From the NCBI GenBank assembly GCA_019112825.1, contig DXIP01000023.1, forward strand, positions 1-64,000: a stretch of 64,000 nt of DNA. Reading direction: 5' to 3'. The stretch's first letter is position 1, and every line of letters begins with the position of its first letter. The translations under genes and the position numbers were made by a program. Shown here in pieces: positions 8,915 to 16,667 of the stretch. This DNA is from Alistipes excrementigallinarum (GTDB lineage Bacteria > Bacteroidota > Bacteroidia > Bacteroidales > Rikenellaceae). The notes beneath the pieces were generated by a model, which was not told where the DNA came from, did not search any database, and was given only the letters and a program-made list of their open reading frames with translations.

Positions 8915-9517
8915 ATGTTTACCGAGAACGCCAACCGGATTTTCAACCGGGCCATTGCCGACTACCACCTCCACGACGATGTGGACCATCCGATTTCGAA
9001 CCCCTACGAGCCTGCGACGCTCGACCATCTGCTCTACCACAAAAACTGGATTGACACGGTGCAGTGGCACCTCGAGGACATCATCCGCAACCCGGACATC
9101 GACCCGGTGGAGGCGCTGGCGCTCAAGCGCCGCATCGACCGCTCGAACCAGGAGCGCACCGACATGGTGGAGTACATTGACTCCTATTTCCTGGAGAAGT
9201 ACCGCGACGTCAAGCTGCTGCCCGACGCACGGCTCAACACCGAGACGCCGGCGTGGGCCATCGACCGCCTCTCGATTCTGGCGCTGAAGATTTACCACAT
9301 GGAGCGCGAGACCGAGCGCACGGATGTCGACGAGGCGCACCGCGAGGCGTGCCGCCGCAAGCTCGACGTGCTGCTCACGCAGCAGAAGGACCTCTCGAAG
9401 GCCATCGAGGAGCTGCTGGAGGATATCGAGGCGGGCCGCAAGTACATGAAGACCTACAAGCAGATGAAGATGTACAACGACCCGGCGCTCAACCCCGTGC
9501 TCTATGGCAAAAAGTAA
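8915..9517 (+). CDS. DUF4254 family protein
   Basis: 200 residues, cytoplasmic, mostly alpha-helical and charged. It matches the DUF4254 family of Bacteroidetes: an N-terminal region containing NPYEPATLDHLLYHKNWIDTVQWHLEDIIR, and a C-terminal heptad-like region with LTQQKDLSKAIEELLEDIEAGRKYMKTYKQMKMYNDPALNPVLYG. The biochemical function is unknown. The gene overlaps the next one by 14 bp, so the two are translationally linked. Pairing of DUF4254 with a family 9 glycosyltransferase recurs in this phylum, suggesting a helper role in cell-surface glycan assembly; that part is inference. Confidence 0.88.
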   Translation: MFTENANRIFNRAIADYHLHDDVDHPISNPYEPATLDHLLYHKNWIDTVQWHLEDIIRNPDIDPVEALALKRRIDRSNQERTDMVEYIDSYFLEKYRDVKLLPDARLNTETPAWAIDRLSILALKIYHMERETERTDVDEAHREACRRKLDVLLTQQKDLSKAIEELLEDIEAGRKYMKTYKQMKMYNDPALNPVLYGKK

Positions 9518-10535
9518 GCGGCCGGGCCACCTGCTGGTGCTGCGCACCTCGGCCATGGGCGACGTGGCGATGCTGCCCCATGCGCTGCGGGCCTTCCAGT
9601 CGGCCTGTCCCGACGTGAAGGTGACCGTGGCGACGCGGCCCCTCTTCCGCCCCTTCTTCGAGGGGCTCGACGTCGACTTCCTGGATGTCGACACCAAGGG
9701 GGCCGAGCACTCGCTGCGGGGCATGTGGCGCCTGGCCGCCCGTGCGCGGAGCCTGGGGGTCGATGCCGTGGCCGATGTCCACGGCGTGCTGCGCTCGAAG
9801 GCCTTCCGCCTCTCGATGTGGCTGCACGGCGTGCGCGTGGCCCACATCCGCAAGGGGCGCCTGGCCAAATGGATGCGCATGAAGAGCGGCGGCGAGAGCT
9901 GCGCCGCGCCGCTTCGCCACACCGTTCTGCGCTACTGCGACGTGATTCGGCGCCTGGGCTTCGACTTCCCGGACCCGACGCCCGCCGTGCGGCAGCCGCG
10001 TCCCAACCCCATGGGCGAAAAGCGGGGCGTATGGCTCGGCTTCGCCCCCTTCTCGGCACAGCGCGGCAAGACATATCCCGAGGATTTGGCCCGCGAGGCG
10101 GTGGGGCTGCTTGCGGCGCGCTGCGAGCGGCTCTTCATCCACAGCGGCGGAGGCGCCGAGGCGGAGTTCGCCGCCGAGATGGAGCGGGCCTATCCCAACG
10201 TCACGGCGCTCAGGGGCCGGGTGCGTCTGGCCGAGGAGCGCGACCTGATTGCCAACCTCGACTGCGTTGTCTCGATGGATTCGCTGGTCATGCACCTGGC
10301 GGCGCTCACCGCCACGCCCGTGGTCTCGGTCTGGGGGGCCACGCACCCCTCGCTGGGGTTCCTCGGCTACGGCACCCCGCCCGAAGGGGTGCTGCAGGCC
10401 AACCTCGCCTGCCGTCCCTGCTCGGTCTTCGGCAAGAAGCCCTGCAAGTGGGGTGACTACCGCTGCCTGCGGGCCATTACGCCGCAGATGATTGCCCGGC
10501 GGGTCGACACGATGCTGGGCCGCACCGGCGAGTAG
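9504..10535 (+). CDS. Glycosyltransferase family 9 (heptosyltransferase-like)
   Basis: A GT-B fold transferase of the heptosyltransferase family, 343 residues, probably adding a sugar to the lipopolysaccharide core at the inner face of the cytoplasmic membrane. The N-terminal domain starts with LLVLRTSAMGDVAMLPHALRAF, the family's nucleotide-fold opening. The C-terminal domain has the donor-binding stretch DLIANLDCVVSMDSLVMHLAALTATPVVSVWGATHP, whose D-S-x-x-M-H-L-A segment is diagnostic. The Cys-rich tail (CRPCSVFGKKPCKWGDYRCL) resembles that of other GT9 members. It overlaps the DUF4254 gene by 14 bp. Acceptor and exact sugar cannot be read from the sequence. Confidence 0.92.
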   Translation: MAKSKRPGHLLVLRTSAMGDVAMLPHALRAFQSACPDVKVTVATRPLFRPFFEGLDVDFLDVDTKGAEHSLRGMWRLAARARSLGVDAVADVHGVLRSKAFRLSMWLHGVRVAHIRKGRLAKWMRMKSGGESCAAPLRHTVLRYCDVIRRLGFDFPDPTPAVRQPRPNPMGEKRGVWLGFAPFSAQRGKTYPEDLAREAVGLLAARCERLFIHSGGGAEAEFAAEMERAYPNVTALRGRVRLAEERDLIANLDCVVSMDSLVMHLAALTATPVVSVWGATHPSLGFLGYGTPPEGVLQANLACRPCSVFGKKPCKWGDYRCLRAITPQMIARRVDTMLGRTGE

Positions 10536-10653
10536 GCGGGGCCGTCCTGCAAACAAACGCAACCGAGCCTCCGGTGGCTGCCCTTCCCTCTCAATGATGA
10601 CACCGGCGGCTGAGCCCGCATCGCGAGCGGAGCTGCCGCAACCTGATATGAAA

Positions 10654-10687
10654 AACGCCTTCCGGCCAGACCGGAAGGCGTTTTTTT
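10654..10687. terminator. Bidirectional terminator between convergent genes
   Basis: A perfect 12-bp stem (AACGCCTTCCGG with CCGGAAGGCGTT, 5-nt loop) with A residues before it and a T run after it. It sits between the glycosyltransferase gene and the convergent lipocalin-like gene and can serve both. Confidence 0.93.
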
Positions 10688-10706
10688 ATGGCTGCTGCCG
10701 GGAGGG

Positions 10707-11279
10707 TTACTCCTCCTTGACGTAGCGCAGGTTGCTCCCCTCGACCACGAGCGTGAGCCGTCCGTCGGCACTGCGGGCGATGAGCCCCTTTTCGGAGAAG
10801 GGGATTGTCTGCCCGTTGCCGATGCTCTCGCCCAGAAGCAGAATCCGGCCCCGCTCGCCGGTGAGCGTCCAGCCGCGGTAGCTAAGCGTCGCCATGCGGA
10901 GCGAGCGGGCTTCTCCTCCGCACTGCAGTTCGATGCCCATCACCGAATCGGGGGCAATCGGGTCGGGCACGGTCCACCGTCCGACAGCCTCCATGTAGGT
11001 GGTGTCGGTCTCGATGCGCGTGGCCTCGATGCCGTCGCAGTAGCTGCCGTGATACTCCACGGCAACGGGGGCTCCGGGGAGCAGCGCCCGTGCGGCATCC
11101 GCGGCGTCAAGGTCGGTCGTGAAGGTGCGCGGCTCTTCGCCCGTCGCCGGCTGAACGACGATGCGGCGGTCGCCGACCTCGGCGATGGTGCCCGAAAGAC
11201 GGGTGGTGGTTCCCGAGCCGCATGCCGTCGTGAGGAGCAGCAGGCCCGTTGCGGCAAGCATCCGTTTCATCCGTTTCAT
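10707..11279 (-). CDS. Lipocalin-like lipoprotein
   Basis: 190 residues, exported as a lipoprotein: MKRMKRMLAATGLLLLTTACG has a lipobox with Cys20. The mature part is rich in beta-strand and shows a lipocalin-like pattern, with an early KLSGTI-type strand (LSGTIAEVGDRRIVVQ), then the repeated turn RSLRMATLSYRGWTLTGERGRILLLG and SADGRLTLVVEGSNLRYVK at the end. Bacteroidetes lipoproteins of this shape are often annotated as lipocalin-like; the ligand is unknown. Its ATG overlaps the stop codon of the upstream flavoprotein gene (ATGA), making it the last gene of the minus-strand operon that starts at 14726. Confidence 0.78.
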   Translation of the reverse strand: MKRMKRMLAATGLLLLTTACGSGTTTRLSGTIAEVGDRRIVVQPATGEEPRTFTTDLDAADAARALLPGAPVAVEYHGSYCDGIEATRIETDTTYMEAVGRWTVPDPIAPDSVMGIELQCGGEARSLRMATLSYRGWTLTGERGRILLLGESIGNGQTIPFSEKGLIARSADGRLTLVVEGSNLRYVKEE

Positions 11280-12706
11280 TGTCGTGCCGTTTGGGTTGCC
11301 GGCTCCTGTTTTGCCTCGCGGCCCCTGATGTATGCGTCGATAGCCTTCGCCGCCTTGCGTCCGGCGCCCATGGCGAGGATGACCGTGGCGGCGCCCGTCA
11401 CGGCATCACCTCCGGCAAAGACCCCTTCGCGCGAGGTGGCACCCTGCTCGTCGGCCGCGATGCAGCCCCGGCGCGTGGTCTCCAGCCCGGCGGTGGTGGC
11501 GGCCAGCAGCGGGTTGGGCGAGGTGCCCAGCGCCATGACCACCACGTCGCACGCAATGTCGAACTCCGACCCGGGCTTCACGACCGGCGAGCGGCGTCCG
11601 CTCTCGTCGGGCTCGCCCAGCTCCATCTCCACGCAGCGCACGCCGCGCACCCAGCCCTTCTCGTCGGCAAGCACCTCGACCGGGTTGGTCAGCATGCGGA
11701 AGAGGATGCCCTCCTCGCGGGCGTGGTGCACCTCCTCGCTGCGGGCCGGCAGCTCCTTCTCCGAACGGCGGTAGACGATGGTCGCCTCGGCGCCCAGACG
11801 TTTGGCCGTGCGCACGGCATCCATCGCCACGTTGCCGCCGCCCACGACCACCACGCGCCTGCCCACGTAAATCGGCGTGTCGTACTGCTCGCTGTAGGCC
11901 TTCATCAGATTGGTGCGCGTGAGGAACTCGTTGGCCGAGACCACGCCGTTGAGATTCTCGCCCGGAATGCCCATGAAGCGGGGCAGGCCGGCCCCCGAGC
12001 CGATGAAGACGGCGTCGTAGCCCTCCTCGCCGAGCAGCGAGTCGATGGTGAGCGTGCGGCCCACAATCACGTCGGTCTCGATTTCGACGCCCAGGCGCTT
12101 CACCTCGGCGATTTCGCGCGCCACGATGCGCTCCTTCGGCAGACGGAACTCCGGAATGCCGTATACCAGCACGCCGCCCGCCTTGTGGAGCGCCTCGAAG
12201 ATTTTCACCTCGTAGCCCGCCTTGGCCAGGTCGCTGGCGCAGGCCAGGCCTGCCGGGCCGCTGCCGATGACGGCCACGCGGTGGCCGTTGCGCTGCGGCG
12301 TGCGGAGCGGCTCCTCGTCGGCGTGGTCAAGCTTCCAGTCGCCGACGAAGCGCTCGAGTTTGCCGATGGCTACCGGCTCGGACTTGATGCCCAGGATGCA
12401 GGAGCCCTCGCACTGCGTCTCCTGAGGGCATACGCGGCCGCAGATGGAGGGTAGCGAGCTGTCGCGGGCGATGATGTCGGCCGCACGGCGGAATTCGCCG
12501 GCGTGCAGCGCGGCGATGAAGTCGGGAATGTCGATGTTGACGGGGCAGGCCGTCACGCAGCGCGGATTGCGGCAGTGCAGGCAGCGCGACGCCTCGAGCA
12601 TCGCCTCCTCGGCGTTGTAGCCGTAGCAGACCTCGTCGAAATTGGTGGCCCGCACCTGCGGGTCCTGTTCGCGTACGGGTACGCGGGGTATTCGGTTGTT
12701 GGCCAT
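11276..12706 (-). CDS. NADPH-binding iron-sulfur flavoprotein, NfnB/GltD-like
   Basis: 476 residues, cytoplasmic. The N-terminal domain has two [4Fe-4S] sites (CLHCRNPRCVTAC near residue 42 and CGRVCPQETQCEGSC near residue 91). Then comes an FAD site (VIGSGPAGLACASDLAKAG), and an NADPH Rossmann site (VVGGGNVAMDAVRTAKRLGA). This layout is shared by the small subunit of glutamate synthase and by NfnB, the large subunit of NADH-dependent reduced ferredoxin:NADP+ oxidoreductase (also called sulfide dehydrogenase SudA). The partner gene 29 bp upstream is an NfnA-like flavoprotein and no glutamate synthase large subunit is near, so the Nfn/Sud identity is preferred. It likely balances NADPH, NADH and ferredoxin. 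Confidence 0.88.
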   Translation of the reverse strand: MANNRIPRVPVREQDPQVRATNFDEVCYGYNAEEAMLEASRCLHCRNPRCVTACPVNIDIPDFIAALHAGEFRRAADIIARDSSLPSICGRVCPQETQCEGSCILGIKSEPVAIGKLERFVGDWKLDHADEEPLRTPQRNGHRVAVIGSGPAGLACASDLAKAGYEVKIFEALHKAGGVLVYGIPEFRLPKERIVAREIAEVKRLGVEIETDVIVGRTLTIDSLLGEEGYDAVFIGSGAGLPRFMGIPGENLNGVVSANEFLTRTNLMKAYSEQYDTPIYVGRRVVVVGGGNVAMDAVRTAKRLGAEATIVYRRSEKELPARSEEVHHAREEGILFRMLTNPVEVLADEKGWVRGVRCVEMELGEPDESGRRSPVVKPGSEFDIACDVVVMALGTSPNPLLAATTAGLETTRRGCIAADEQGATSREGVFAGGDAVTGAATVILAMGAGRKAAKAIDAYIRGREAKQEPATQTARQ

Positions 12707-12735
12707 GTGGTTCTCTCTTTAGACGTTGCGGCGCA

Positions 12736-13620
12736 CTACTTGTCGAGTCCGATGCGGCACTTGTGGCCCGCTTCGCGTTCGGCGAGGATGGCGGCGGCGC
12801 GCGCCTCCTCGCTGCGGTACATGCCCTGACGGCGCATGGCCTCGTCGAAGTCCACCTCGTGGCCGTCGAACTCGGGCCCGTCGACGCAGGTGAAGCGCGT
12901 GTGTCCGCCCACCGTCACGCGGCAGGCGCCGCACATGCCCGTGCCGTCGACCATCAGCGTGTTGAGCGACACGGTGGTCTTCAGGTTGTATTTGCGGGTG
13001 GCCAGGGCGACGAACTTCATCATAATCATCGGCCCGATGGCCACGCACTCGTCGTATTGGCGTCCCTGCTTCTCGATGAGCTCCTCCAACTGCTGGGTGA
13101 CCATGCCGTGGAAGCCCTCCGAGCCGTCGTCGGTGGCGATGAAGAGGTTCGTCGCCACGGAGCGCATGGCCTCCGTGTAGATGAGCATCCGCGCCGTCTT
13201 GGCGCCGATGATGACGTCGGTCAGGGCGCCGTGCTCGTGCAGCCACTTGACCTGGGGGTAGACCGGCGCCGTGCCGACGCCGCCCGCCACGAAGAGGTAG
13301 CGTCGTCCGCGCAGCTCCTCGGGGGAGAGGTGGACGAACTCCGAGGGGCGTCCCAGCGGTCCGGCCACGTCGACGAGCGAGTCGCCGGCGTTGTGCTCGC
13401 AGATTTTGCGCGTCGAGGCGCCGATGGCCTGAATCACGAGGGTGACGCTCCCTTCGGCGGCATCGTAGCCGGCGATGGTAAGCGGGATGCGTTCGCCGAA
13501 CTCGTCGGTGCGGACAATGACGAACTGTCCGGGCAGCGCCGCATGTGCGATGCGCGGAGCCTGGATTTTCATGCGGAAGATGTGCTCCGCCAGTTCGCTC
13601 TTTTCAAGAATGGGATACAT
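12736..13620 (-). CDS. NfnA-like ferredoxin/NAD oxidoreductase small subunit
   Basis: 294 residues, related to the dihydroorotate dehydrogenase electron-transfer subunit and to NfnA/SudB. The N-terminal part is a flavin-binding barrel (LPGQFVIVRTDEFGERIPLTIAGYD). The middle is an NAD-binding fold (FVAGGVGTAPVYPQVKWLHEHGA). The C-terminal cysteine cluster GTGMCGACRVTV plus FTCVDGPEFDGH, with an earlier Asn-Thr-Leu-Met-Val-Asp segment, is the [2Fe-2S] site. It pairs with the downstream gene as the two-subunit electron-bifurcating flavoenzyme known from Thermotoga and clostridia. It follows the DUF1573 gene with a 23-bp gap in the same operon. Confidence 0.88.
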   Translation of the reverse strand: MYPILEKSELAEHIFRMKIQAPRIAHAALPGQFVIVRTDEFGERIPLTIAGYDAAEGSVTLVIQAIGASTRKICEHNAGDSLVDVAGPLGRPSEFVHLSPEELRGRRYLFVAGGVGTAPVYPQVKWLHEHGALTDVIIGAKTARMLIYTEAMRSVATNLFIATDDGSEGFHGMVTQQLEELIEKQGRQYDECVAIGPMIMMKFVALATRKYNLKTTVSLNTLMVDGTGMCGACRVTVGGHTRFTCVDGPEFDGHEVDFDEAMRRQGMYRSEEARAAAILAEREAGHKCRIGLDK

Positions 13621-13643
13621 TATCTATAAAGTATGGGTTTGTG

Positions 13644-14726
13644 TCACTCCTGGATGATGGCCGTCACGCGCAGCTTGCGCATCGGCCGCACGGGGTCGTT
13701 GGTGATGAGCATGAGGTGGCCCACCCGTACGCCGTAATCCGCTCCGGCGGGGTCGAAGGTGACCTCCGTGCGGAGGCTCTCGCCCGGGGCGATGCGCTCT
13801 CCGGGGCGGAGCTGCCAGGTGAAGCCCTGCTCCGACTCGACGCAGCGCACCACGAGCGGGGCGTCGCCTCCGTTCGTAAGCATGACCGGCCGCCGCACGG
13901 GGCCGCTGCCGTGGCGTACGACGTCGAACTTGAGCGTGTTCTTCTCGAGCTGTGCCCGCGGCCCGGTCTTGCCCGGGGCATATTTTTGGGGCAGGTCCAC
14001 GCCGATGCCGTGCACCACGAGCGGGATGCGCGAGGTGCGGCCGTCGATGCGGATGCCCAATACGTCGCGCAGCGTGCCGTAGCGGGGCTGCGCCGACGGA
14101 ATGGTGTATGCAAGGGTGATTACCCCCTCTTCGCCCGGGGCGAGCCGCTGCGGAGCCTCGACGCTCAGCAGGCCGCTCCGCTCCTCGGGCACCAGCTCGA
14201 GCGTCACGCTCTTCGGCGCAGTGTTGACGATGCTGACGGTCGACTCCACGCGCCGCCCCTGATAGACATAGGCGAAGGCGCAGAGCCCCGTGTTGAGGCG
14301 GATGCCGCTGCCGGCATCGAGCGGATAGCGCTCTTCGACGCTCCGTTCGCGCGGCAGCACGGTGCCCCGGATGCGGAGCACGGCCACCTTCCGGCGCTCG
14401 GTCGAGTAGACGCTCAGCTCCTTCGAGAAGGTGCCGGGCCGGTTCGCCGGGTCGAAGCGTACGCCGACGGAGACCTTGGCGCCGGGGAGAATCGGCTGGC
14501 GCGAGAATTCGGGCACCGTACAGCCGCACGAGGTCACCACGTCGAGGATGACGAGCGGCTGTCGGCCGGTGTTCTCCCCCGTGAAGGTGTGGCTCACCGG
14601 TCCGTCGGCCTCGCGGATGGTGCCGAAGTCCCACTCGGCGGGCGAAAATGCAAGCTGCGACTGAGCCGAGGCCAGCGCCGAGCATAACGCAAAGAGTATA
14701 AGCAGTGTAAATCTCCTGAGTGCCAT
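13644..14726 (-). CDS. DUF1573 domain protein, exported
   Basis: 360 residues with a signal peptide (MALRRFTLLILFALCSALASAQ). The mature N-terminus is a classic DUF1573 domain: WDFGTIREADGPVSHTFTGENTGRQPLVILDVVTSCGCTVPEFSRQPILPG, with the invariant Cys-Gly-Cys. A second Ig-like region (about residues 250-360) repeats the pattern PVMLTNGGDAPLVVRCVESEQGFTW. The family is exported in Bacteroidetes and adopts Ig-like folds; its role is unknown, perhaps structural or metal/thiol related. The open frame continues upstream through the promoter, but the ATG at 14726 opens the signal peptide. It is the first gene of an operon with nfnAB-like genes. Confidence 0.85.
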   Translation of the reverse strand: MALRRFTLLILFALCSALASAQSQLAFSPAEWDFGTIREADGPVSHTFTGENTGRQPLVILDVVTSCGCTVPEFSRQPILPGAKVSVGVRFDPANRPGTFSKELSVYSTERRKVAVLRIRGTVLPRERSVEERYPLDAGSGIRLNTGLCAFAYVYQGRRVESTVSIVNTAPKSVTLELVPEERSGLLSVEAPQRLAPGEEGVITLAYTIPSAQPRYGTLRDVLGIRIDGRTSRIPLVVHGIGVDLPQKYAPGKTGPRAQLEKNTLKFDVVRHGSGPVRRPVMLTNGGDAPLVVRCVESEQGFTWQLRPGERIAPGESLRTEVTFDPAGADYGVRVGHLMLITNDPVRPMRKLRVTAIIQE

Positions 14727-14749
14727 TTCCGGGCGTTTTGGTCCGTTTG

Positions 14750-14779
14750 CAAAGATATGTTTTTTGCAAAAAAAATCAT
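14750..14779 (-). promoter_or_regulatory. Promoter of the DUF1573-nfnAB operon
   Basis: Minus-strand TATCTTTG (14757-14750) lies 24 bp upstream of the start codon. The -33 position, 19 bp further upstream, reads ATG instead of TTG. Confidence 0.65.
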
Positions 14780-14786
14780 AAAAAAT

Positions 14787-14817
14787 TTTGCAGGAAAGAA
14801 AATTCGCTCTATATTTG
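14787..14817 (+). promoter_or_regulatory. Promoter of the tRNA cluster
   Basis: TTTG (14787-14790), a 19-bp gap and TATATTTG (14810-14817): an ideal match to the Bacteroidetes consensus, 32 bp ahead of tRNA-Asn. Confidence 0.85.
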
Positions 14818-14849
14818 CACACCGAAACGAAGAAACAACGTTTCGAAAT

Positions 14850-14926
14850 GCCTGAATAGCTCAGTTGGTTAGAGCACATGACTGTTAATCATGGGGTCCT
14901 AGGTTCAAGTCCTTGTTCAGGCGCCA
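14850..14926 (+). tRNA. tRNA-Asn (GTT)
   Basis: The acceptor stem GCCTGAA pairs perfectly with TTCAGGC. The anticodon loop CTGTTAA gives anticodon GTT. The T loop is GTTCAAGT and CCA is encoded at 14924-14926. First of three tRNAs behind a strong promoter. Confidence 0.97.
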
Positions 14927-15045
14927 ATGCGCGAGGGTTGCGTAGGGTTCTTTCACAAACGCCTGCATGGGTGGCGAAACGGAGATACCGGGAGAGTTCT
15001 TCCGCTTCGGAAAGAGATGCCTTTGCAGTCCCAAGCCATTCTTAG

Positions 15046-15120
15046 GGGAGCTTAGCTCAGCTGGTTCAGAGCGTCTGCCTTACAAGCAGAGGGTCGGGGG
15101 TTCGAATCCCTCAGCTCCCA
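15046..15120 (+). tRNA. tRNA-Val (TAC), copy 1, CCA not encoded
   Basis: The acceptor stem GGGAGCT pairs with AGCTCCC, the anticodon loop CTTACAA gives anticodon TAC, and the T arm is GGGGGTTCGAATCCCTC. The discriminator A is followed by CGA, so the CCA end must be added enzymatically. All 75 nt are identical to copy 2 at 15219. Confidence 0.97.
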
Positions 15121-15218
15121 CGAAAAACACCATCCGTCGCATGAGGGTGGTTTTTTTATCGACCTTGTGATGAGGTCGTCCACATATTTCGCCGCTTTCC
15201 CTTTGTGGAAAGCCTTTC

Positions 15219-15296
15219 GGGAGCTTAGCTCAGCTGGTTCAGAGCGTCTGCCTTACAAGCAGAGGGTCGGGGGTTCGAATCCCTCAGCTCCCACCA
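15219..15296 (+). tRNA. tRNA-Val (TAC), copy 2, CCA encoded
   Basis: The body is identical to the copy at 15046 but is followed directly by CCA (15294-15296). The spacers flanking the two copies differ, so the duplication covers just the tRNA body. A terminator follows at 15307. Confidence 0.97.
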
Positions 15297-15306
15297 ACGA
15301 ACGAAG

Positions 15307-15336
15307 ACGTTTGAGATTTCTCAAACGTTTTTTTTG
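15307..15336 (+). terminator. Terminator of the tRNA cluster
   Basis: A perfect 10-bp stem ACGTTTGAGA / TCTCAAACGT with a 2-nt gap (effectively a 4-nt loop), followed by eight T. It ends the Asn-Val-Val transcript. A weaker hairpin with a T7 run (15128-15157) also follows copy 1 of tRNA-Val. Confidence 0.9.
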
Positions 15337-15339
15337 TTT

Positions 15340-15500
15340 TCGGGTCGGGTCGGTCGGTGCGGGTCGAGGCGGTCGGTGCCGGCTGGGTCGGTGCGGGCCG
15401 GGTCGGGACGAGGCGGATTGGGCCGGGCCGGCCAGTGCGGGTCGGTTGGTGCGGAACGAGGCAGCGGGCGGTCTCCGGGTGTGCCACGGCGGGCCTCGGG
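15340..15500. repeat. Degenerate G-rich short-period repeat in spacer
   Basis: The 15297-15713 spacer holds no gene that I can support. Between about 15340 and 15500 it is built of variants of GGTCGGTGCGGG and GGGTCGGG with strong G bias on the plus strand. The period is irregular (6-12 bp). Similar decayed repeats fill other operon boundaries in this window. Confidence 0.65.
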
Positions 15501-15713
15501 CGCACTGTTGCCGTTATCGTGTGTGCGGTCTGGATGTTCTTGTGCGTCGCTGCGGGCGTCCGGGCGCACCGCTGCCGTTATCGTGTTATCGTGTGCGCGC
15601 CGCTGCGGACAGCCGACTCCGTCCATCTTCCCTTGCCGCCTGCTGCATGCTTTGCTCCTTCCGCGGCTCCAGCATCTTCGGTATCGCTCGTCCCTCGCTC
15701 TCTTCTACGTCGC

Positions 15714-16391
15714 TTACTTTTCGTGCTCTTCGGCGGCCTCGGTGCGGTGCGGGTCGATGAGCAGCGCCTCGAGCGTGAGCTTGGGAACGTAGTGCACCCC
15801 GTCGCGGCGGTAGTAGCGGCGGTCGCCGTCGGAGTCGATGGGGGTCAGCTCGATGTGCTCGATGCCCCGCCCGATGGCCAGAATGAGCAGCGGCTCCCAC
15901 TCAAGAGCGAACTCGCGGCGAATCGCCTCCCGGTTGAAGGCCCCGATGCAGATGCCGTTGAGCCCCAGCTCGACGGCCTGCAGCAGCATGCTCTGGGCCG
16001 AGATGCCCAGGTCGATGTCGACGTAGCGGCTCTCGGCCTGCGTCGAGCAGCAGATGATGAAGGCGTTGGGCTCCGTGCCGGGCAGCGGCAGGTGGAGTTC
16101 GGGCAGCGCACCGCCCAGACGGATGTGCGGCAGCACGCGCGGCGCCTCGTCGCTCAGCACGGGACGGAAGCGCAGCACCTGCTGGTTGCGGGCCGAGGGG
16201 ATGCGGGTGTTGACCTCGATGATGCGGCGCAGCTGGTCCTCGCGAACCAGAAAGCCGGAGTCATAGCCCCGGTGGCTGCGGTTCTTCAGCAGCAGGCGGC
16301 CGAGCGTTGCCCCCGGCCTGCGGGCGGCCGTGCCGCCGTTCTGCCGTGCGAAGTACTCCTCCATCTTGCGGCCCAGATAGTTGTCTGCCAT
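15714..16391 (-). CDS. Nitroreductase family protein
   Basis: 225 residues, an FMN-dependent NAD(P)H oxidoreductase of the nitroreductase superfamily. Key segments: LLKNRSHRGYDSGFLVREDQLRRIIEVNTRIPSARNQQVLRF at the N-terminus (flavin phosphate and family R-S-x-R region), then DIDLGISAQSMLLQAVELGLNGICIGAF, the helix and GxGxC-like flavin loop. The N-terminal 30 residues (MADNYLGRKMEEYFARQNGG) are an extra lead seen in some Bacteroidetes members. Its physiological substrate cannot be told. It is transcribed alone from a TACCTTTG box 30 bp upstream. Confidence 0.88.
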   Translation of the reverse strand: MADNYLGRKMEEYFARQNGGTAARRPGATLGRLLLKNRSHRGYDSGFLVREDQLRRIIEVNTRIPSARNQQVLRFRPVLSDEAPRVLPHIRLGGALPELHLPLPGTEPNAFIICCSTQAESRYVDIDLGISAQSMLLQAVELGLNGICIGAFNREAIRREFALEWEPLLILAIGRGIEHIELTPIDSDGDRRYYRRDGVHYVPKLTLEALLIDPHRTEAAEEHEK

Positions 16392-16420
16392 GGTCTTCGA
16401 GTATTGGTTCTCTTCGGGTG

Positions 16421-16428
16421 CAAAGGTA
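16421..16428 (-). promoter_or_regulatory. -7 box of the nitroreductase gene
   Basis: Minus-strand TACCTTTG lies 30 bp before the start codon. No clear -33 TTG is visible. Confidence 0.6.
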
Positions 16429-16536
16429 CGGAATTATTTCCGGACCCGGCGCAGCTGTCGCATCCCGTTACGCATGCCGCACCCCCTGTCTCTTCTCTTC
16501 CGCCGCTGCCCCGGACTGCATGACCGGGCCGCACGG

Positions 16537-16571
16537 AAAAACGGCGGCCCCGCCTATTGCGGAGCCGCCGT
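16537..16571 (-). terminator. Terminator of the surface lipoprotein gene
   Basis: ACGGCGGC (16541-16548) pairs with GCCGCCGT (16564-16571), with an inner CCGC/GCGG helix. Read on the minus strand, the stem is followed by TTTTT. It lies about 97 bp beyond the stop codon at 16668. Confidence 0.85.
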
Positions 16572-16667
16572 GCGGCGTTTATACCCGGCGGGAGGCTGTC
16601 GTGCCGTGCGCTACGACCGGAGGCGGCGTGCCCCTCCGGGGGCGGCTACGGCCTTTCAGCCGCGGGG

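Noticed and set aside
11276..13620. Glutamate synthase small subunit (GltD) identity
   Set aside because: No glutamate synthase large subunit is adjacent, and the upstream gene is an NfnA-like [2Fe-2S] flavoprotein, so the Nfn/Sud pair explains both genes better. GltD cannot be fully excluded for the larger protein alone.
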